Shown: piece after piece, positions 8,457 through 17,241 of the stretch | How the letters are laid out: every line of letters begins with the position of its first letter | Numbering within the stretch: position 1 is the first letter of the stretch | Source of the DNA: Sphaerimonospora mesophila NBRC 14179 = JCM 3151 | Lineage (GTDB): Bacteria > Actinomycetota > Actinomycetes > Streptosporangiales > Streptosporangiaceae | NCBI GenBank assembly: GCA_001552515.1 | Contig: BCRI01000042.1 | Location: 1-53,057, forward strand | Reading direction: 5' to 3' | DNA length: 53,057 bases | Translations under genes and position numbers: made by a program | The notes under the pieces: generated by a model | Seen by the model: the letters and a program-made list of their open reading frames with translations, nothing else | What the model was told of the DNA's origin: nothing | Databases searched by the model: none

Positions 8457-8750
8457 GCCCAACTCCTACTGCCGTTCAAGCTACCGTTCAAGACTCCTGC
8501 TGCCCATCAATCGAACACGCGTACGTAGCTTATCGCCACTCATGTTTGTACGCGTAACAGCTTGCCAGGTGCACCTGCATACCACGGACTCGCAACGTGA
8601 TCCGCATCACAGGGTAACGAAGCATTTCGGGCGCATTCCGCTCTCGGCGTAGTCGGGGGGTGATTGGGAACGCCTTTATCCGGTTAGATGTTGTCCCAAG
8701 TGACTGACGCCAACGTCCCCGCCACGGTGGGGCGACCCGAAAGGCGATAC
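8457..8750. other. Divergent intergenic region parE / DUF7455-like gene
   Basis: This is 294 bases without a coding frame that I can support. It must hold promoters for both flanking genes. A GGTTAGATG box near 8682-8690 could serve the rightward gene, but I could not find a convincing -35 partner. No clear operator was seen. Confidence 0.4.
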
Positions 8751-8978
8751 GTGACTGGAGCTCTCGCCCCCGCCAAGCCGCTGACCGCCCTGGACCGGTG
8801 TGACCGGTGCGGTGCTCAGGCCTACATCCGCGCGACCCTGCCCGTGGGTGGGGAGCTGCTGTTCTGCGCCCACCACGGGCGTCAGCACGCAGCCGTACTG
8901 CGCGACAGAGGCGCTGACATCCAGGACGAGTCGGCCCGACTCAGCCAATCACCGACGTCCGCCCAGAGCGGTCGCTGA
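8751..8978 (+). CDS. Small conserved Cys protein (DUF7455-like)
   Basis: A 75-residue protein beginning VTGALAPAKPLTALDRCDRCGAQ. It carries a CDRCGAQAY motif and later FCAHH, a pattern that could bind zinc as a small ribbon. I know this as an actinobacterial conserved protein typically found near parE and the principal sigma factor gene; its role is unknown. The frame is open back to 8688, but the GTG at 8751 has AAAGG upstream and the conserved sequence starts just after it. The C-terminal third is polar and probably a helix with a flexible end. Confidence 0.78.
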   Translation: MTGALAPAKPLTALDRCDRCGAQAYIRATLPVGGELLFCAHHGRQHAAVLRDRGADIQDESARLSQSPTSAQSGR

Positions 8979-9050
8979 CCATAGCGCGGCGTGCCGGAGC
9001 GACCGCCGAGGTCCTCCGGCGCGCCGTCGCCGTACTCGGAGGAGACGCCG

Positions 9051-9812
9051 TCAGGGCGCGACACGGTAGTGATAACGACCGGCGACGGTGAAGCCCTCTC
9101 GCTCGTACAGCGCGCGGGCTCCGGCGTTGCCCTCCGTCACCACCAGGTAGGCGCGTTCCGCGCCGCGTTCGCGCCCCCAGGCGAGCAATCTCCGCAGCAC
9201 CGAGCGCCCGAGCCCCCGGCGCCGGGCCCCGGGCTCCACGGCCATGCAGTAGACGCCCAGCCAATCCCCCTGCACCACGCCTCTGCCCACGCCTGCGCCC
9301 GCGTCGGTCTCAAGACGGACGTAGCCCGCCGGGACGCCTGTCATGATCCGCCGGGCCCATTCCATCGCCGGAACGGCCCCTTCGCCGTGATGCCGCCCGC
9401 CGTCCACCCGCCACCAGGTGCGCAGCCACCGCTCCGACGGCCCGGGCGCGACCTTTCCGGCCACGACGTCCCCGTCCGGTACGGCCTGCCACACCGACGC
9501 CGCCGTCATGATCAGCGTGGGGTCCGCCACCCGGTAGCCCCGGCGATCGAGCTCGGCGTCGAGGCCCGGGACCGCGCCGGGCCCGATCGAGAAGACACAG
9601 CGCAGGCCGAGCTCCGCGTAGAACCTCTCCGCCCCGGCCACGGCCCCGGCCAGGCCGGTCCCCGCTCCGTCCGCGACCAGCGGCAGGACCGAATTGGCCC
9701 GTTTGGTCACCCCGCCCGCGTGCCGGTAGACCCAACCACCGGCCGCCACCCGGCCCGGCGCCGGCCATCCCTCGTCCACAAGCCGGTCGAACGGCGATCG
9801 CTCGAGATCCAC
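9051..9812 (-). CDS. GNAT family N-acetyltransferase
   Basis: A 253-residue protein with a C-terminal GNAT domain. The acetyl-CoA pyrophosphate loop reads EPGARRRGLGRSVLRRLL (about residues 192-209). The terminal strand has LVVTEGNAGARALYEREGF and ends with a HYRV beta strand. The N-terminal 130 residues look like a degenerate second GNAT-like half, as in other two-domain actinobacterial acetyltransferases. The start is GTG. It is divergent from yaaA with a gap of 68 bases. The acceptor substrate is unknown. Confidence 0.82.
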   Translation of the reverse strand: MDLERSPFDRLVDEGWPAPGRVAAGGWVYRHAGGVTKRANSVLPLVADGAGTGLAGAVAGAERFYAELGLRCVFSIGPGAVPGLDAELDRRGYRVADPTLIMTAASVWQAVPDGDVVAGKVAPGPSERWLRTWWRVDGGRHHGEGAVPAMEWARRIMTGVPAGYVRLETDAGAGVGRGVVQGDWLGVYCMAVEPGARRRGLGRSVLRRLLAWGRERGAERAYLVVTEGNAGARALYEREGFTVAGRYHYRVAP

Positions 9813-9880
9813 CGCGACAGGGTAACCGGACGCGGGACCGGCGGCGGGACCGGCCCACGCGCCCTATAGGGTCGGAGTTC

Positions 9881-10633
9881 GTGCTGATCCTGCTTCCGCC
9901 GTCGGAGGGGAAGGCCGCCCGGGGCACCGCCGAGCGCAGGCGGCTGAGCTTCCCCGAGCTGGCGTCCCCGCGCGACGAAGTGCTCGACGCCCTGGTCGCG
10001 CTGTGCCGTTCGCCGCGCGCCCAGGAGGTGCTCGACCTGTCCGACGGGCAGGTGGGCGACATCGAACGCAACCGCGGGCTGCACACCGCGCGATCCCTGC
10101 CCGTCGCCGAGCTCTACACGGGCGTGCTGTACGACAATCTGGGCCTGGCCACGCTCTCCCCCGAGGCACGCCGCCGGGCCAACCGGCGGATCGTGGTCTT
10201 CTCGGCGCTGTGGGGCCTGCTGCGGCCGTCCGACCGGGTCCCGCCCTACCGGCTCGCCATGGGCGTACGGCTGCCGCCCATGGGCAACCTCGCCGCGTTC
10301 TGGCGGCCTTCGATCACCGCCGCCCTCCAGCCGGTGAAGGGACTCGTCGTGGACATGCGGTCGGCCCCCTACGCCGCGGCGTGGCAGCCGGGCGAGCGGG
10401 CGGTCGCCGTACGGGTCCTGAGGGAGTCCGGCGGAAAGCGGACGGTCGTCAGCCACATGGCGAAGGCGACCCGAGGGGCGGTGGCCCGCTCGCTCGTGGA
10501 GAGCCCCGACAGGCCGGGGAGCCCGCGGGAACTCGCGGAGACGCTGGCCGGTCTGGGGCACCGGACCGAGCTGTCGGGCCCGCCCTCACCGGGCAGGCCG
10601 TGGACACTTGACGTCGTGATCGGGGGATCTTAG
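9881..10633 (+). CDS. yaaA: Peroxide stress protein YaaA (UPF0246)
   Basis: A 250-residue member of the YaaA/DUF328 family with the hallmark N-terminus LILLPPSEGK (residues 2-11). Conserved blocks follow: LYTGVLYDNLGL, SALWGLLRPSDRVPPYRL and the late HMAKATRG segment. In E. coli YaaA limits free iron and damage during peroxide stress; the same role here is inferred. The start is GTG. The gene converges with the principal sigma factor gene, and a long hairpin lies between them. Confidence 0.87.
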   Translation: MLILLPPSEGKAARGTAERRRLSFPELASPRDEVLDALVALCRSPRAQEVLDLSDGQVGDIERNRGLHTARSLPVAELYTGVLYDNLGLATLSPEARRRANRRIVVFSALWGLLRPSDRVPPYRLAMGVRLPPMGNLAAFWRPSITAALQPVKGLVVDMRSAPYAAAWQPGERAVAVRVLRESGGKRTVVSHMAKATRGAVARSLVESPDRPGSPRELAETLAGLGHRTELSGPPSPGRPWTLDVVIGGS

Positions 10634-10668
10634 GGGGTTCCGGGCTCCAGGTTCCAGGTTCTGGGGTT

Positions 10669-10727
10669 CCGAGGCCGATCGCGGCGCGTGACCGACCGCG
10701 CCGCCTCCCGAGGTGATCGGGCCTCGG
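10669..10727. terminator. Bidirectional terminator between yaaA and the sigma factor gene
   Basis: CCGAGGCCGATC (10669-10680) pairs with GATCGGGCCTCGG (10715-10727) with one bulged G. Inside it GCGGCGCG (10681-10688) pairs with CGCGCCGC (10697-10704). Both convergent genes could use it. Confidence 0.7.
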
Positions 10728-10771
10728 AATCGCCCGCTCCCGCGGACGGCATTCCCGGGTCGATGGTCGGG

Positions 10772-12499
10772 CTAGTCGAGGTAGTCGCGCAGCACCTGGG
10801 ACCTGGAGGGGTGACGGAGCTTCGACATGGTCTTGGACTCGATCTGGCGGATCCGCTCGCGGGTCACGCCGTAGACCTTGCCGATCTCGTCGAGGGTCTT
10901 CGGCTGCCCGTCGGTGAGACCGAACCGCATGGACACCACGCCGGCCTCGCGCTCCGACAGTGTGTCGAGCACCGAGTGCAGCTGCTCCTGCAGCAGCGTG
11001 AAGCTGACGGCGTCGGCCGGGACGATGGCCTCGGAGTCCTCGATCAGGTCACCGAACTCGCTGTCGCCCTCCTCACCGAGAGGAGTGCTCAGCGAGATCG
11101 GCTCGCGGCCGTACTTCTGAACCTCGATGACCTTTTCGGGGGTCATGTCCAGCTCGCGGGCCAGCTCCTCCGGCGTCGGCTCACGACCGAGGTCCTGCAG
11201 CATCTGCCGCTGGACCCGGGCGAGCTTGTTGATCACCTCGACCATGTGGACCGGGATGCGGATGGTCCGCGCCTGGTCGGCCATGGCCCGCGTGATCGCC
11301 TGCCGGATCCACCACGTGGCGTAGGTGGAGAACTTGTAGCCCTTGGTGTAGTCGAACTTCTCGACCGCGCGGATCAGGCCCAGGTTCCCCTCCTGGATCA
11401 GGTCCAGGAACAGCATGCCGCGGCCGGTGTACCGCTTGGCCAGTGAGACGACCAGCCGGAGGTTGGCCTCCAGCAGGTGGTTCTTGGCGCGACGGCCGTC
11501 CTCCGCGATCCACTCCAGCTCGGCCCGGACGTCGACGGGAAGGCCGTCGCCGTCGCCTGCGAGCTGCTCCTCGGCGAACAGGCCCGCCTCGATCCGCTTG
11601 GCGAGCTCGACCTCCTGCTCGGCGTTGAGCAGGGGCACCTTGCCGATCTGCTTGAGGTAGTCCTTGACCGGGTCGGCGGTGGCGCCGGCCGCGGCCACCT
11701 GGGCGACGGGCGCGTCGTCATCGTCGTCGCTGAGGATCAGCACCTCGTCCTCGGACTGGGCGGCGGCCCCGTCCTTGGACTCCTCCTCGGTCTCGGTCTC
11801 CGCCTCGGCTTCGGTCTCGGTCTCGACCTCGTCGTCTTCGACCTCGATCTCGAAGTCCTCGATGTCGACGTCGGCCTCGAGGTCGATGTCGTCCTCGTCC
11901 TCGGCCAGCTCAGCGGACTTGGGCTTGGGGTCCGCCTTCTGCGCCTTCGGCGCGGGGCCTGCCGCCGGAGCGTCCTGGGCGGCGGGCGCCCCCTTCTTGG
12001 CGGGCCCGGCCTTGGCCGCCGGCTTCCCGGCGGCGCTCTTGGCCGCGGCGGGCTTGGCCGGAGCCTTCTTCGAGGCGGACTTGGCCGGCGCGGGCTTGGC
12101 CGCCGACTTCGCGGCGGGCTTGGCCGCGGGCTTCGCCTCAGGCTTGGCGGCCGGCGCGGACTCGGTCACCACAGCGGTGACCGTCTCCGGCTGCGAGTCC
12201 TTCGCGGCCGCGGATTTGGTGGTCTTCTTGACGGGCGCGGCTGAACGGCGCTTGGCTTGGCCTCGGGATCGCTTGGGCGCCGCGGAGTCCGCCGCCGTCA
12301 CCACGACGGTGACGCCCTCCTTGCTGAGGCTGCGCAGGAATCCAGCGGCGTGCGACAGCGGGATGTCCGCTTCCTCGAAGGCCTTGCGGACATCCTCGGA
12401 CTCGAGGAAACCCTGCGAGCGCCCACGCTCGAGGAGCTGCTGGATCACTGGCTCGTTCAGCTCCGACGGCTTCGAGCGAGTCGAACTTGCAGGCGACAC
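10772..12499 (-). CDS. hrdB: Principal RNA polymerase sigma factor (HrdB/SigA/RpoD type)
   Basis: A 575-residue group 1 sigma factor. Residues 276-575 hold regions 1.2 to 4: [16 protein letters not shown], the -10 recognition helix around 393-409 ([17 protein letters not shown]), region 3, and the region 4.2 HTH from about 536 ([19 protein letters not shown]), ending RDYLD. The N-terminal third is a short conserved segment (residues 1-80), an Ala/Lys/Pro-rich stretch and a strongly acidic Glu/Asp stretch, as in other actinobacterial principal sigmas. The GTG at 12497-12499 is chosen: GAGAGG lies five bases upstream and the homologous sequence begins [20 protein letters not shown]. The frame stays open to 12601 without similarity. 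It directs housekeeping transcription. Confidence 0.94.
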   Translation of the reverse strand: MSPASSTRSKPSELNEPVIQQLLERGRSQGFLESEDVRKAFEEADIPLSHAAGFLRSLSKEGVTVVVTAADSAAPKRSRGQAKRRSAAPVKKTTKSAAAKDSQPETVTAVVTESAPAAKPEAKPAAKPAAKSAAKPAPAKSASKKAPAKPAAAKSAAGKPAAKAGPAKKGAPAAQDAPAAGPAPKAQKADPKPKSAELAEDEDDIDLEADVDIEDFEIEVEDDEVETETEAEAETETEEESKDGAAAQSEDEVLILSDDDDDAPVAQVAAAGATADPVKDYLKQIGKVPLLNAEQEVELAKRIEAGLFAEEQLAGDGDGLPVDVRAELEWIAEDGRRAKNHLLEANLRLVVSLAKRYTGRGMLFLDLIQEGNLGLIRAVEKFDYTKGYKFSTYATWWIRQAITRAMADQARTIRIPVHMVEVINKLARVQRQMLQDLGREPTPEELARELDMTPEKVIEVQKYGREPISLSTPLGEEGDSEFGDLIEDSEAIVPADAVSFTLLQEQLHSVLDTLSEREAGVVSMRFGLTDGQPKTLDEIGKVYGVTRERIRQIESKTMSKLRHPSRSQVLRDYLD

Positions 12500-12705
12500 G
12501 AACACCTCTCGAACGAACGCATGGCGAGAATGGACCCAGGTGTTTCTTCTTTTCCGGTGGTGAGGTCGCGCGGACCGCGACATGCCATTGTGGCACGCCA
12601 CGGCACGTGATACGGCCGCGTCCCGCCGGTTGCTCCTCCACCCTAGGCCGCCTGAGACACTGCTGCGTACGAAAGGCGGTCACTGATACCCGAAAGCAAC
12701 CGTTA

Positions 12706-12724
12706 TGACTGATTCATTCAGTCA
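12706..12724. promoter_or_regulatory. Perfect inverted repeat at the phosphatase stop codon
   Basis: TGACTGA-TTCAT-TCAGTCA is a 7+5+7 perfect inverted repeat in an A/T-richer patch. It covers the stop codon of the upstream phosphatase gene and lies about 210 bases before the sigma factor start. It could be an operator or a weak terminator; I cannot tell which. Confidence 0.4.
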
Positions 12725-14802
12725 CTCTTCGTGGCCGGCGGCACGTGCACCGCGAGAACCGTTACATCGTCATCCTGTTCATACCCGCCCAGCATGCGCT
12801 CCACCAGGAAATCCAGCAGCATACTCGGATTGTTCAGCACCTCCTGGGATGCTTCGGACACGACGGATGCGAGTTCCCGCAGACCGGCGTCCAGCCCGCG
12901 CTTGCGGTTCTCCACCAGACCGTCGGAGTACAGCACGGCCGTGTGCCCGGGCGGCACGCAGAAACGGAACTGTTTGCGGCTGGTGGCCCAGCCGAGCGGC
13001 GTGCCCGGCTCGGTGTCGTGCAGAATCGCCGTACCCTGGGGCGAGACCAGCAGTGGCGGCGGATGACCCGCCAGGGCGAGCGTGCCCTCTCCCGTGCCCG
13101 GCTCGACGACCATGTACGCCAGGGTCGTGACCTGCTCTTCCTCCTCGGTCGCCTCGAAGACCCGGTCGAGGCCGGTGAGGACCGCCGCCGGAGGCGGGTT
13201 GGTCAGCGCGAGAGCCCGCATCGCGTTGCGGATCCGGCCCATGCCCGCGGCGGCCTTGACGCCCTTGCCCATCACGTCGCCCACGACGGCGGCCACCCGC
13301 CCGTCCTGCAGGACGAACCCGTCGTACCAGTCGCCGCCGACCTGCACGTGCCGCGAGCCCGACAGGAACAACTTGGCCAGCTTCAGGCCGTTGACGTCCG
13401 GCAGGCGTTCGGGAAGCAGGCTGCGCTGCAGCGTCTCGGCGGTGCGGTGCTCCCGTTCGAACAGCGTGGCCCGCTCGACCGCGAGCGCGCACTGGCCGGC
13501 CAGCGCCTCGTAGAAGACCCCGTCCTCCTGAGAGATCTTCTGCGGCCGCAGGAACGAGAACCGCAGCGCGCCGAGGGCGCGACCGGCGGCCAGCAGCGGC
13601 AGGCCCACCCAGGCCCGCTCATCGGTGTGGGCGAGGAACTCGGCGACGCCGGCCTCGTCGGCGCCCGCGTCGACGAGCTGGGTCCGCAGGCTGTCGGGCG
13701 ACTCGGCGAAGACCGGCCGCCGGCTGTTGACCGCCATCGTCATCACGTTGGAGTGGGACAGCTCGATCTCGTCCCCGGTCACGTCCGGGAGGCCGCCGCT
13801 GTTGCTCAGCTTGAGCGTGCCCCGCTCGGGGTCGAGCAGGGCCACGGCGGAATGGTCGGCGGCCAGGGCCGTACGGCCGACGTCGATGATGACCTGCACC
13901 ACCTGCTCGACCGTGAGCGCCTCCGCGAGCATGGCCGTGGCGCCCTGCAGCCGCGCGGTGCGCAGCGCGGCGGCGCCGAGCTGGTCGGTGAGGCGGCCCC
14001 GCATCTCCTCGGCCTCGCGCTGCGGCGTGACGTCGGTGTTGGCGCCGACCCACTCCACCACCCGGCCGTGTCTCGTGATGGGTACGGCTCTGACCTCGAA
14101 ATGGCGGTAACCGCTCGCCCGGGTGCGCACCCGGTAGCTCCACTCGAACATGGTGCGGCCGCGCAGCGCCTCGCGCCACGCCTCCTCCGCCCCGGGGCGG
14201 TCGTCGGGGTGGACCGCCGCCAGCCAGCCGTGTGCGAGGTACTCCTCCAGCCCCTGGCCGGTGATGGCCCGCCACTGCGGGGCGTCCTCGACCGCCGCGC
14301 CGCTCGGCGACGTGATCCAGACCAGCTGCTGCTGGGACTCCACGAGCGAGCGGTAACGCTCCTCGCTGCGCTGCAGCAGTTCTCTGGCCATCTGCTGCTC
14401 AGTCAGGTCGACGCCGAACAGGGCGACGCCCGGCTCGCCGTCCTCTCCGCCGCGCATCGGGAAGAAGGACACCGCCCAGTGACGGCTGTCGCCGTTCTCC
14501 TCGCGGGTCCTGATCCGCTGGTCGGTGACCGGAAGCCCGTCCTCACCGACCCGGCGCAGCGCCGCCTCGATGACGGCGGTAAGGTCGGCCGGCAGCAGCT
14601 CCGCCGGAAGACGGTCCAGATGCCGGTCGACGGGGTGACCGGTCATCTCGGTGAAGGTCGCGTTGACCCGGACGAAGCGACCGGACGAGTCGAAGAAGGC
14701 AAAGGCGAACGGCGCCTCCGACATCAGGCCTCTGAAGAGGTCGGAGTCTGAGATGTCCAAACCGGACTCCCGGGGCCGGGGCACGGAGGTTTCGGCGCTC
14801 AT
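12718..14802 (-). CDS. PAS-PAS-GAF-SpoIIE (PP2C) phosphatase
   Basis: A 694-residue multidomain cytoplasmic protein. It has two PAS domains (about residues 20-135 and 140-270; the second includes the PAC-type MFEWSYRVRTRASGYRHFEVRAV segment), a GAF domain (about 290-440) and a C-terminal SpoIIE/RsbU-type PP2C phosphatase. The metal-site motif is GGDWYDGF, followed by VVGDVMGKGVKAA. Such proteins dephosphorylate anti-anti-sigma factors or related switches in response to sensed signals. The ATG at 14800-14802 has GGAGGT seven bases upstream; the open frame beyond it is not used. It lies upstream of the sigma factor gene on the same strand, with about 220 bases between. No anti-sigma partner gene is adjacent. 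Confidence 0.88.
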   Translation of the reverse strand: MSAETSVPRPRESGLDISDSDLFRGLMSEAPFAFAFFDSSGRFVRVNATFTEMTGHPVDRHLDRLPAELLPADLTAVIEAALRRVGEDGLPVTDQRIRTREENGDSRHWAVSFFPMRGGEDGEPGVALFGVDLTEQQMARELLQRSEERYRSLVESQQQLVWITSPSGAAVEDAPQWRAITGQGLEEYLAHGWLAAVHPDDRPGAEEAWREALRGRTMFEWSYRVRTRASGYRHFEVRAVPITRHGRVVEWVGANTDVTPQREAEEMRGRLTDQLGAAALRTARLQGATAMLAEALTVEQVVQVIIDVGRTALAADHSAVALLDPERGTLKLSNSGGLPDVTGDEIELSHSNVMTMAVNSRRPVFAESPDSLRTQLVDAGADEAGVAEFLAHTDERAWVGLPLLAAGRALGALRFSFLRPQKISQEDGVFYEALAGQCALAVERATLFEREHRTAETLQRSLLPERLPDVNGLKLAKLFLSGSRHVQVGGDWYDGFVLQDGRVAAVVGDVMGKGVKAAAGMGRIRNAMRALALTNPPPAAVLTGLDRVFEATEEEEQVTTLAYMVVEPGTGEGTLALAGHPPPLLVSPQGTAILHDTEPGTPLGWATSRKQFRFCVPPGHTAVLYSDGLVENRKRGLDAGLRELASVVSEASQEVLNNPSMLLDFLVERMLGGYEQDDDVTVLAVHVPPATKSD

Positions 14803-15245
14803 GGTCGGCACCTCCGTCGCGTGCCAGGCTCTCCCACGAGGCACATCTCCATAACTGTGATTGGTAGCGCAGATCTGCCCTACATCATCGGCGATCGGCA
14901 TAGGCGGACGGAAGCCCCGCCAGCCATGCGGTCAACGCATCCTGTCAAAAGACCGGCATCTCGCGCAGGAAGATGTCCGGCCAACTTCCCGGTCGCCCGC
15001 CTCGCTTCCCGCTCGGTGGCGCGGGCATCCCCTCCTCACCGTACGACCCGGCGTCGCCGCGGTCATCTTCCCATACCTTTCCGGTCGGGCCATCGTAGTG
15101 CGCCAGAAGCCGAGGCCGCGAGCCACTCGAACACGATTCGGTCTAAAGATCGCGAGCGTAACGGACCGGAGACGGAGGGTTGACAGCCGCCGGGAAAGTT
15201 GTGGAATAAGGGGCGGCAGGTCCCCATACAGCGAGGATGCAGCCC
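14803..15245. other. Divergent intergenic region
   Basis: This is 443 bases between the phosphatase and the three-helix protein genes. I see no supported coding frame. The right part carries a promoter-like TTGACA at 15180. The remainder shows no clear repeat or RNA structure. Confidence 0.4.
15180..15209 (+). promoter_or_regulatory. Putative promoter of the three-helix protein gene
   Basis: A consensus -35 TTGACA (15180-15185) is followed after 18 bases by GAATAA (15204-15209). The -10 is a weak match. The start codon lies 36 bases further. Confidence 0.4.
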
Positions 15246-15521
15246 ATGCCCGCACTCGCAGTCCGTATCGGTGGCGACCGGCGCCCGGAGCCGCGGCGCG
15301 ATCTCGTGGACCTCGTGATCGCCCGGCTGTCCGCCGAGTTCGCGACCGTTCCCGCCACAGTCCTGTCCCGTCTCGTCGCGGACGTCCGGGCGTGCGCCGA
15401 GCACCTGGGGCTCGACGTCACCCCCGAGCTCGTCGAACGCGTCGCCCGGGAACGCCTGCTCGGCCTGGTGAACTCCACGCCGCCCCGCGATCGGGACGGC
15501 ACCGGCGGCCGGCGTCCATAA
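15246..15521 (+). CDS. Small three-helix-bundle dimerisation-type protein
   Basis: A 91-residue protein. The central part (LVDLVIARLSAEFATVPATV, then VADVRACAEHLGLDVTPELVERVARERL) follows the pattern of a common actinobacterial small domain described as a three-helix bundle dimerisation domain, often located near regulators or phosphatases; this assignment is by pattern only. The second ATG (15246) is preferred because GAGG sits nine bases upstream, whereas it directly abuts the ATG at 15237. The C-terminus is charged and Gly/Arg-rich. The function is unknown. Confidence 0.68.
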   Translation: MPALAVRIGGDRRPEPRRDLVDLVIARLSAEFATVPATVLSRLVADVRACAEHLGLDVTPELVERVARERLLGLVNSTPPRDRDGTGGRRP

Positions 15522-15585
15522 CGGGGAAGTCACCGGCCCGCGTTCCTGATGCGGTTTCCCGCGGGAATGCGAGAAGGTGGAGTCC

Positions 15586-15612
15586 GTGAGCGAGCGGAAC
15601 GAGATGCCGTGA
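15586..15612 (+). other. Eight-codon mini-ORF overlapping the next start
   Basis: GTG at 15586 has a good ribosome site (AAGGTGGAG) just upstream and encodes MSERNEMP. Its TGA (15610-15612) overlaps the GTG (15609-15611) of the following gene as GTGA. It may couple translation. Ser-Glu-Arg-type false N-terminal extensions are common in actinobacterial annotations, so it may also be meaningless. Confidence 0.35.
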
Positions 15613-17171
15613 GTCGCAGGCATCGACGAGACCCCCGGGCGACCCGGCCGCCGGACGACGTGTTCGCGGAGATGCTGCTGGCGGCCCGGGAACTGCTCGC
15701 CATGCGCAGCCCCCTGGACGCCGAGCTCATGGTGTCCGACATGCTCGGTGCCTGGTGGGGCAAGCGGCTGCGCGGCGGCGACGTCGAGCACGTCCTCGGC
15801 GAGGGCCTGGTGGACTACGCGGCCAAGGCGGGCACTCCGGCGGCGCTGACCCTGCTGATCTCCATCGCCTACCTGGGCACCGCCCGGCAGGCCGCCAAGG
15901 CCGAGGGCGCCGCCCTGGCGTTGATGGAGTCAGACGTGGCCCGGCCCCGGTGGGCCGAGCGCGTCGGCGCGGTGAAACCGGCCGGCTGCTATGTGTCCAG
16001 GGACGTCTACGGCGACCAGGACACGGTGTTGTGCACGTTCGCCTACAACGGGGAGGACACGCACGCCCTGGTCGTGGTCGTCGACTACAACATGGGCGGC
16101 ATGGCCCGGGACGCCTGGGTCTCCTCTCAGGTCGACAAGCTGCTGGAGCAGGCCGGGGCCGAGGCGGCGGGCAACCCGCTGCTGCGGTTCGAGGAGATCG
16201 AGCCGCAGCAGGCGCGGGCGCTGCTGGAGTTCGCGATGAAGGCGGCCGCCGCGGCGCACGGACGCAAGGGCCCCCGGCTGGTGAGCGAGGGCTACAGCGC
16301 CTATCACGCGTTCGCCCGGGCCCGGATCAAGGCGCTGCCGCCGGGTCGGATGCGTCCGGCGCCGGCGCACGCCGAGGCCCCCTACAGCCGGGACCGGCGG
16401 GCGATGCTCGCCGCCGAGTTCCTCGCCTCCGACGCGGCGGAGAACCTCTCCGACCCCTCGGCGGCCTCCCGATGCGCGGACCACATCATCGACTACGGCT
16501 GCGACCGCGACCTCGGCCGGCCGCTGCGGGTGAGCCCCGCCAAGTGCGAGACGTTCCTGCTGGACTGGCTGCCGCGCAAGGTGCTGCTCACCCCGGCCGA
16601 GCAGGACGCCATGCCGCATGTGCTGTCGGCGTGGGTACGGTTCGCCGCGCCGCGCATCGGACTGCCCGAGCAGGGCGTCCGCGCCACGCTCGACGCGGTC
16701 TGGGAGGCGATGTCGCGTTTCACCGAGGCCTACCGCGACCCGACGACCTTCGGCCTGGACCGCGCGCTCGTCGAGCGGCTGCTCCCGGACGGCGACCTGT
16801 CCGCCCTGGCCCGGCGGGCCTTCGCCTTCCCCCTGCTGCAGGGCATGCGCGGCTCGACCAAGCTCGACCTGCTGAACCCGGCCGACGACGCGGACCGGCG
16901 GATCCTCCTGGAGATCGACCACGCGGGCGAGTTGGACCGGCCCGACCTGGAGGAGCACCTGGCCTGGCATGAGGAGATCGCCGGCCGGCTGTGGGTGGGC
17001 GACCCCCCGCAGCTGTGGGAGGCCGCCCAGCGTCTGATCGATCTCGGCCACGACCGGCACGACGTGCTGCACGTGCTGATCGAGATCGCCGAACGGATCG
17101 GCGACCACCCCGGCGAGCTCGCCGCCGCCCTCGACGACATCGCCGACATCCCGGACGAACCACCGATGTGA
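15609..17171 (+). CDS. Conserved hypothetical protein
   Basis: A protein of about 520 residues, mostly alpha-helical by composition, with no membrane segment or signal peptide. A mid-N-terminal stretch (ALVVVVDYNMGGMARDAW) contains a beta strand and Asp-rich loop; the rest alternates Leu/Ala/Arg/Glu helices. I do not recognise a family or catalytic motif. The frame is open from 15549. The GTG at 15609 is favoured because it overlaps a small upstream ORF with a good ribosome site, but ATG 15567 cannot be excluded. A hairpin follows the stop, and the neighbouring lipoprotein gene converges. Confidence 0.65.
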   Translation: MSRRHRRDPRATRPPDDVFAEMLLAARELLAMRSPLDAELMVSDMLGAWWGKRLRGGDVEHVLGEGLVDYAAKAGTPAALTLLISIAYLGTARQAAKAEGAALALMESDVARPRWAERVGAVKPAGCYVSRDVYGDQDTVLCTFAYNGEDTHALVVVVDYNMGGMARDAWVSSQVDKLLEQAGAEAAGNPLLRFEEIEPQQARALLEFAMKAAAAAHGRKGPRLVSEGYSAYHAFARARIKALPPGRMRPAPAHAEAPYSRDRRAMLAAEFLASDAAENLSDPSAASRCADHIIDYGCDRDLGRPLRVSPAKCETFLLDWLPRKVLLTPAEQDAMPHVLSAWVRFAAPRIGLPEQGVRATLDAVWEAMSRFTEAYRDPTTFGLDRALVERLLPDGDLSALARRAFAFPLLQGMRGSTKLDLLNPADDADRRILLEIDHAGELDRPDLEEHLAWHEEIAGRLWVGDPPQLWEAAQRLIDLGHDRHDVLHVLIEIAERIGDHPGELAAALDDIADIPDEPPM

Positions 17172-17177
17172 CATCGG

Positions 17178-17219
17178 GAGCTGCGCCCCCTCGATCCCGA
17201 GACGGCCGGGGGGCAGCTC
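17178..17219. terminator. Bidirectional hairpin terminator
   Basis: GAGCTGCGCCCCC (17178-17190) pairs with GGGGGGCAGCTC (17208-17219) leaving one bulged G. It lies between two convergent genes and starts seven bases after the 17171 stop. Confidence 0.65.
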
Positions 17220-17241
17220 ATCACAAGCCGGGGCCGGGGTT

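Noticed and set aside
12745-14751. 668-codon frame opposite the phosphatase
   Set aside because: Shadow frame; the opposite strand has PAS, GAF and PP2C motifs in order.
15549-15608. Upstream start of the conserved unknown gene
   Set aside because: No good ribosome site for the first codon; the GTGA overlap at 15609 is more convincing, though ATG 15567 remains possible.
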